Assembly (NCBI GenBank): GCA_944376035.1 | Contig: CALWBJ010000025.1 | Location: forward strand, 1 to 9,343 | Direction of reading: 5' to 3' | Length of the DNA stretch: 9,343 nucleotides | Source: an uncultured Clostridia bacterium | GTDB taxonomy: Bacteria > Bacillota > Clostridia > Christensenellales > Borkfalkiaceae | Shown here: positions 7,624 to 9,343 of the stretch, in pieces | Position numbering within the stretch: the stretch's first letter is position 1 | Layout of the letters: each line of letters begins with the position of its first letter | Position numbers and translations under genes: made by a program | The notes under the pieces: generated by a model | The model's input: only the letters and a program-made list of their open reading frames with translations | Told to the model about the DNA's origin: nothing | The model's database searches: none

Positions 7624-8211
7624 TTACAGAAAACCTAAAAAACCGTAAAAAACTATTCCGAGCACCGCCGATGCAATTATCATGATAAACGGCGAAAGTT
7701 TCTTTTTAAATATCTTTTTCACAATAAAATGAGCCGAAATAAGTATCAGTAAAATTACCAGCGCTCGCCAATCAAAAACAATATTGCTTTCTATCGTTTT
7801 CAAACTTAATATAATAGAAAGCACCATGCTTATGGCAGTCGCTATTATAAGTCCGTTCACAACAGGTCTCACACCTTCTAAAAACGCTTTTACTCCGGCA
7901 AATTGTAAAAGTCCTTTTATCAGTGCAGCAACAATAAGTATTATTATAAATGCAGGAAGAACTACACCCAATGTAGCGAGTACCGCCCCTAAAAATCCGC
8001 CTTGTGTAGAACCTATAAACGTCGCCATATTTATCGCTATGGGACCGGGCGTAGATTCAGATACCGCGATAAAATTTATAAATTCGTCCTCAGTAAGCCA
8101 GTTATTCGATATTACCTCTTCCTTAATCAAAGGAATCATTCCGTATCCGCCGCCGAACGAAACCGCGCCTATTTTAAGAAAGGTAAGAAAAAGCAAAAGA
8201 AGTTCAGACAT
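7624..8211 (-). CDS. Chromate transporter (CHR) family subunit, second of a pair
   Basis: A 195-residue short-chain CHR membrane protein, equal to one half of a long ChrA protein. It carries both family signatures: FGGGYGMIP (19-27) in the first helix and SESTPGPIAIN (51-61) after the amphipathic stretch EEVISNNWLTEDEF. Four to five more hydrophobic segments follow, with a basic KKIFKKK loop near residue 165. Short CHR proteins are usually encoded in tandem pairs that work together with opposite membrane orientation; a characterised Bacillus subtilis pair exports chromate. ATG 8211 is chosen for the GGAGGAT site just upstream; the frame is open to 8262, within the preceding gene. It overlaps that gene by 8 bp, indicating coupled translation. 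Chromate or sulfate transport is inferred from the family; anaerobes may use it for another anion. Confidence 0.9.
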   Translation of the reverse strand: MSELLLLFLTFLKIGAVSFGGGYGMIPLIKEEVISNNWLTEDEFINFIAVSESTPGPIAINMATFIGSTQGGFLGAVLATLGVVLPAFIIILIVAALIKGLLQFAGVKAFLEGVRPVVNGLIIATAISMVLSIILSLKTIESNIVFDWRALVILLILISAHFIVKKIFKKKLSPFIMIIASAVLGIVFYGFLGFL

Positions 8212-8983
8212 TTTTATCCTCCTTTCCCTTTTCGTCAGGTTCTGCCGCCGCCGAATGGGCATTATTTTTGCAATCGGAGTTTTCCGTTTTTTCTTCTTTT
8301 TCCGATTTTACATTTACAGTATCAGTCTCTGCGACTGTTTCAGAGTTACATTCGTTCACCGATTTATTATCTCCGTCAAAAGATCTGTCGGTATTTATTT
8401 CACCGCCTTTACTCAGTTTTTTTCGCATAATCGAAAATAAATAAAGAAAAACTCCAAGCCCTCCGCCTATAAGAATATAGAATATAGTGGAAAAATTCAC
8501 CGAAAACAAAGTAAATGCTGTCATCAGTATTACGGTAGCAGACATAAGAAATATATTAAAAAAGTTTGCTTTCAGATGTTTTACCATCTTTATTCCTGCC
8601 GACGCAATGAGAAAAATTACACACGCCTGTATGCCTCTGAAAGCATAATTAACATAAGTCAAACTTAAAAATTGATCAAAAAACAGGGAGATTATAAATA
8701 TAATTATAAAAGACGGAAGCACAACCCCGAGCGTAGAGAAAAAAGACCCCAATACTCCGCCGCGCTTATAACCTACATAGGTAGCGCTGTTTATTGCAAT
8801 GGGTCCCGGCGATGATTCTGCTATGGCTATTATATCCATAAACTCGTCGTGCTCTATCCATTTTTTTCTTTCTACAAGTTCCCTCTCGATTATCGCTATC
8901 ATTGCTTAACCGCCGCCGAATGTAAAAAGACCAATCTTAAACATTGTCAAAAAAAGCAAAAAAAGATTTTTCAATTTTTTCAT
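8204..8983 (-). pseudogene. Chromate transporter (CHR) family subunit, first of a pair, with an in-frame TAA
   Basis: From ATG 8983 the frame gives a hydrophobic start with KIGLFTFGGG, then TAA at 8906-8908 (codon 26), then AMIAIIERELVERKKW and a full CHR protein to TGA at 8204-8206. The stop sits at the Tyr of the conserved FGGGYAMI motif, and the partner gene has GGGYGMI at the same place. One base change from TAT or TAC explains it. The second signature, AESSPGPIAIN, is intact. ATG 8902 follows the stop by one codon, with a weak GGCGG upstream, so reinitiation could make a 232-residue protein, but it would lack the first helix half and the GGGY motif. The last 74 residues, after MRKK, form a long hydrophilic tail rich in Glu, Asp, Lys and Asn, unusual for this family. 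The 3' end overlaps the second subunit by 8 bp. It may be a recent pseudogene, an assembly error, or rescued by reinitiation or readthrough. Confidence 0.82.
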
Positions 8984-9001
8984 AACTAAATCACATTATA
9001 T

Positions 9002-9029
9002 ATTATATAAAAATGTTATAATTTTACAA
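9002..9029 (-). promoter_or_regulatory. Possible proximal promoter of the CHR unit
   Basis: TTGTAA (9024-9029) and a perfect TATAAT (9002-9007) on the minus strand lie 16 bases apart. Transcription would start near 8995, leaving only about 12 nt before ATG 8983. The surrounding sequence is very AT-rich, so a chance match is possible. Confidence 0.35.
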
Positions 9030-9090
9030 ATACAGTTCACTCGCACGGTCAATGTATTATAAATTTCAAAATTTACTAAAACACCTTAAT

Positions 9091-9119
9091 TATTTTACAT
9101 TTATGACCCGATAAAGTCA
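9091..9119 (-). promoter_or_regulatory. Main sigma-A promoter of the CHR/MFS unit
   Basis: TTGACT (9114-9119) and TAAAAT (9091-9096) on the minus strand are exactly 17 bases apart, one mismatch each from consensus. Transcription should start near 9084, giving a leader of about 100 nt before ATG 8983. It lies between the IS30 end and the first CHR gene. Confidence 0.62.
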
Positions 9120-9231
9120 AGTAATGCGGAATATATCTGTTATACAAGTTGCTTATTATTTTCTTTTGTATAATTTATACTTTATCTCGTAATAAATTTA
9201 TTCACCTCTTTTAATATGATGAATTGTCAAA

Positions 9232-9343
9232 CTAAGAGCAACACTTTTTAAGATTTAGTTCAAACAAATCTTGCGGTGTCTGGTAATGCAAAACTTTTTT
9301 AGGCCTGGCGTTTATTAACGCCAGGTTCTTTTTTAATGTAGCA
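9232..9343 (-). CDS. IS30-family transposase, C-terminal end only
   Basis: The last 36 codons of a transposase, ending in TAG at 9232-9234 and continuing beyond the window. The translation contains LALINARPKKVLHYQTPQDL, which matches the characteristic C-terminal block of IS30-family DDE transposases (L...N.RPRK.L.Y.TP.E.F). This block follows the catalytic Glu, which would lie just outside the window, so integrity cannot be judged. It reads in the same direction as the CHR unit, and about 110 bp separate its stop from the CHR promoter. Confidence 0.8.
   Translation of the reverse strand, partial: ATLKKNLALINARPKKVLHYQTPQDLFELNLKKCCS
9304..9334 (+). terminator. Intrinsic terminator facing against the transposase gene
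   Basis: On the plus strand CCTGGCGTT (9304-9312), loop TATT and AACGCCAGG (9317-9325) form a perfect 9-bp stem followed by TTCTTTTTT. It has the canonical form of a Rho-independent terminator only on the plus strand, so it would stop transcripts entering the element antisense to the transposase. It lies wholly inside the transposase coding region. Confidence 0.6.

Larger units (their letters stand above)
9215..9343 (-). mobile_element. IS30-family insertion sequence, one end (continues beyond window)
   Basis: The transposase 3' end is followed on the minus strand by TGTTGCTCTTAGTTTGACAA and then TTCATCATA, resembling the TGTTGC...TTGAC...AATT layout of IS30-family terminal repeats. The stop codon lies inside this repeat, as is common in the family. 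The exact boundary near 9215 is an estimate, because the other end and the target duplication are not in the window. Confidence 0.6.

Noticed and set aside
7784..8440. Long plus-strand ORF opposite the two CHR genes
   Set aside because: It runs antisense across two clear membrane-protein genes, and its composition reflects the complementary strand.
3973..8908. Genome-wide reassignment of TAA or TAG to a sense codon
   Set aside because: TAA ends the aminotransferase, amidohydrolase, ACT, MFS and second CHR genes, and TAG ends the antiporter and transposase, all at natural C-termini.
9180..9205. GAGGTGA followed by a short GTG-started frame after the IS30 end
   Set aside because: It stops after seven codons, and the GTG overlaps the presumed binding site.

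Overview
The window looks like chromosome of a low-GC, Gram-positive-type anaerobe, most likely a clostridial Firmicute. The grounds are strong AGGAGG-type ribosome binding sites, occasional TTG starts, near-consensus sigma-A promoters (TTGACA/TATAAT), very AT-rich gaps, and protein families typical of Clostridia. No marker gene fixes the genus. Every gene I can support lies on the minus strand, so the window reads from high to low coordinates.

In transcription order: (1) 9232-9343 is the last 36 codons of an IS30-family transposase, with one end of the element. (2) 8983-6411 is a unit of two short chromate-transporter (CHR) subunits overlapping by 8 bp, followed by a major-facilitator transporter. 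The first CHR gene has an in-frame TAA exactly where the conserved Tyr of the GGGY motif should be. (3) 6145-2181 is a unit behind a perfect-consensus promoter at 6335-6364. It encodes phenylacetate-CoA ligase (paaK), a tandem-ACT-domain protein, an amidohydrolase interrupted by an in-frame TAG, and a class I/II aminotransferase. (4) A 16-bp perfect hairpin (2040-2074) separates this from the last unit, which has its own perfect-consensus promoter (1940-1968). That unit encodes a CPA2-type Na+/H+ antiporter and the start of an MgtC/SapB-family membrane protein that runs off the window.

Functionally, unit 3 suggests handling of aromatic acids or amino acids: an aminotransferase can produce or consume the 2-oxo acid, PaaK activates arylacetates to CoA thioesters, and the ACT protein may sense an amino acid. 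The indolepyruvate oxidoreductase that often accompanies paaK and ACT genes in anaerobes is not here. Unit 4 is ion homeostasis. Unit 2 is anion and solute transport.

The main oddity is two nonsense codons (TAG and TAA) in otherwise intact, in-frame genes about 5 kb apart. Both triplets also end normal genes here, so a simple code change is unlikely. Recent gene decay, assembly error or readthrough remain possible. I found no clear sign of a wholly new system, no CRISPR array, no tRNA or rRNA, and no riboswitch I recognise.
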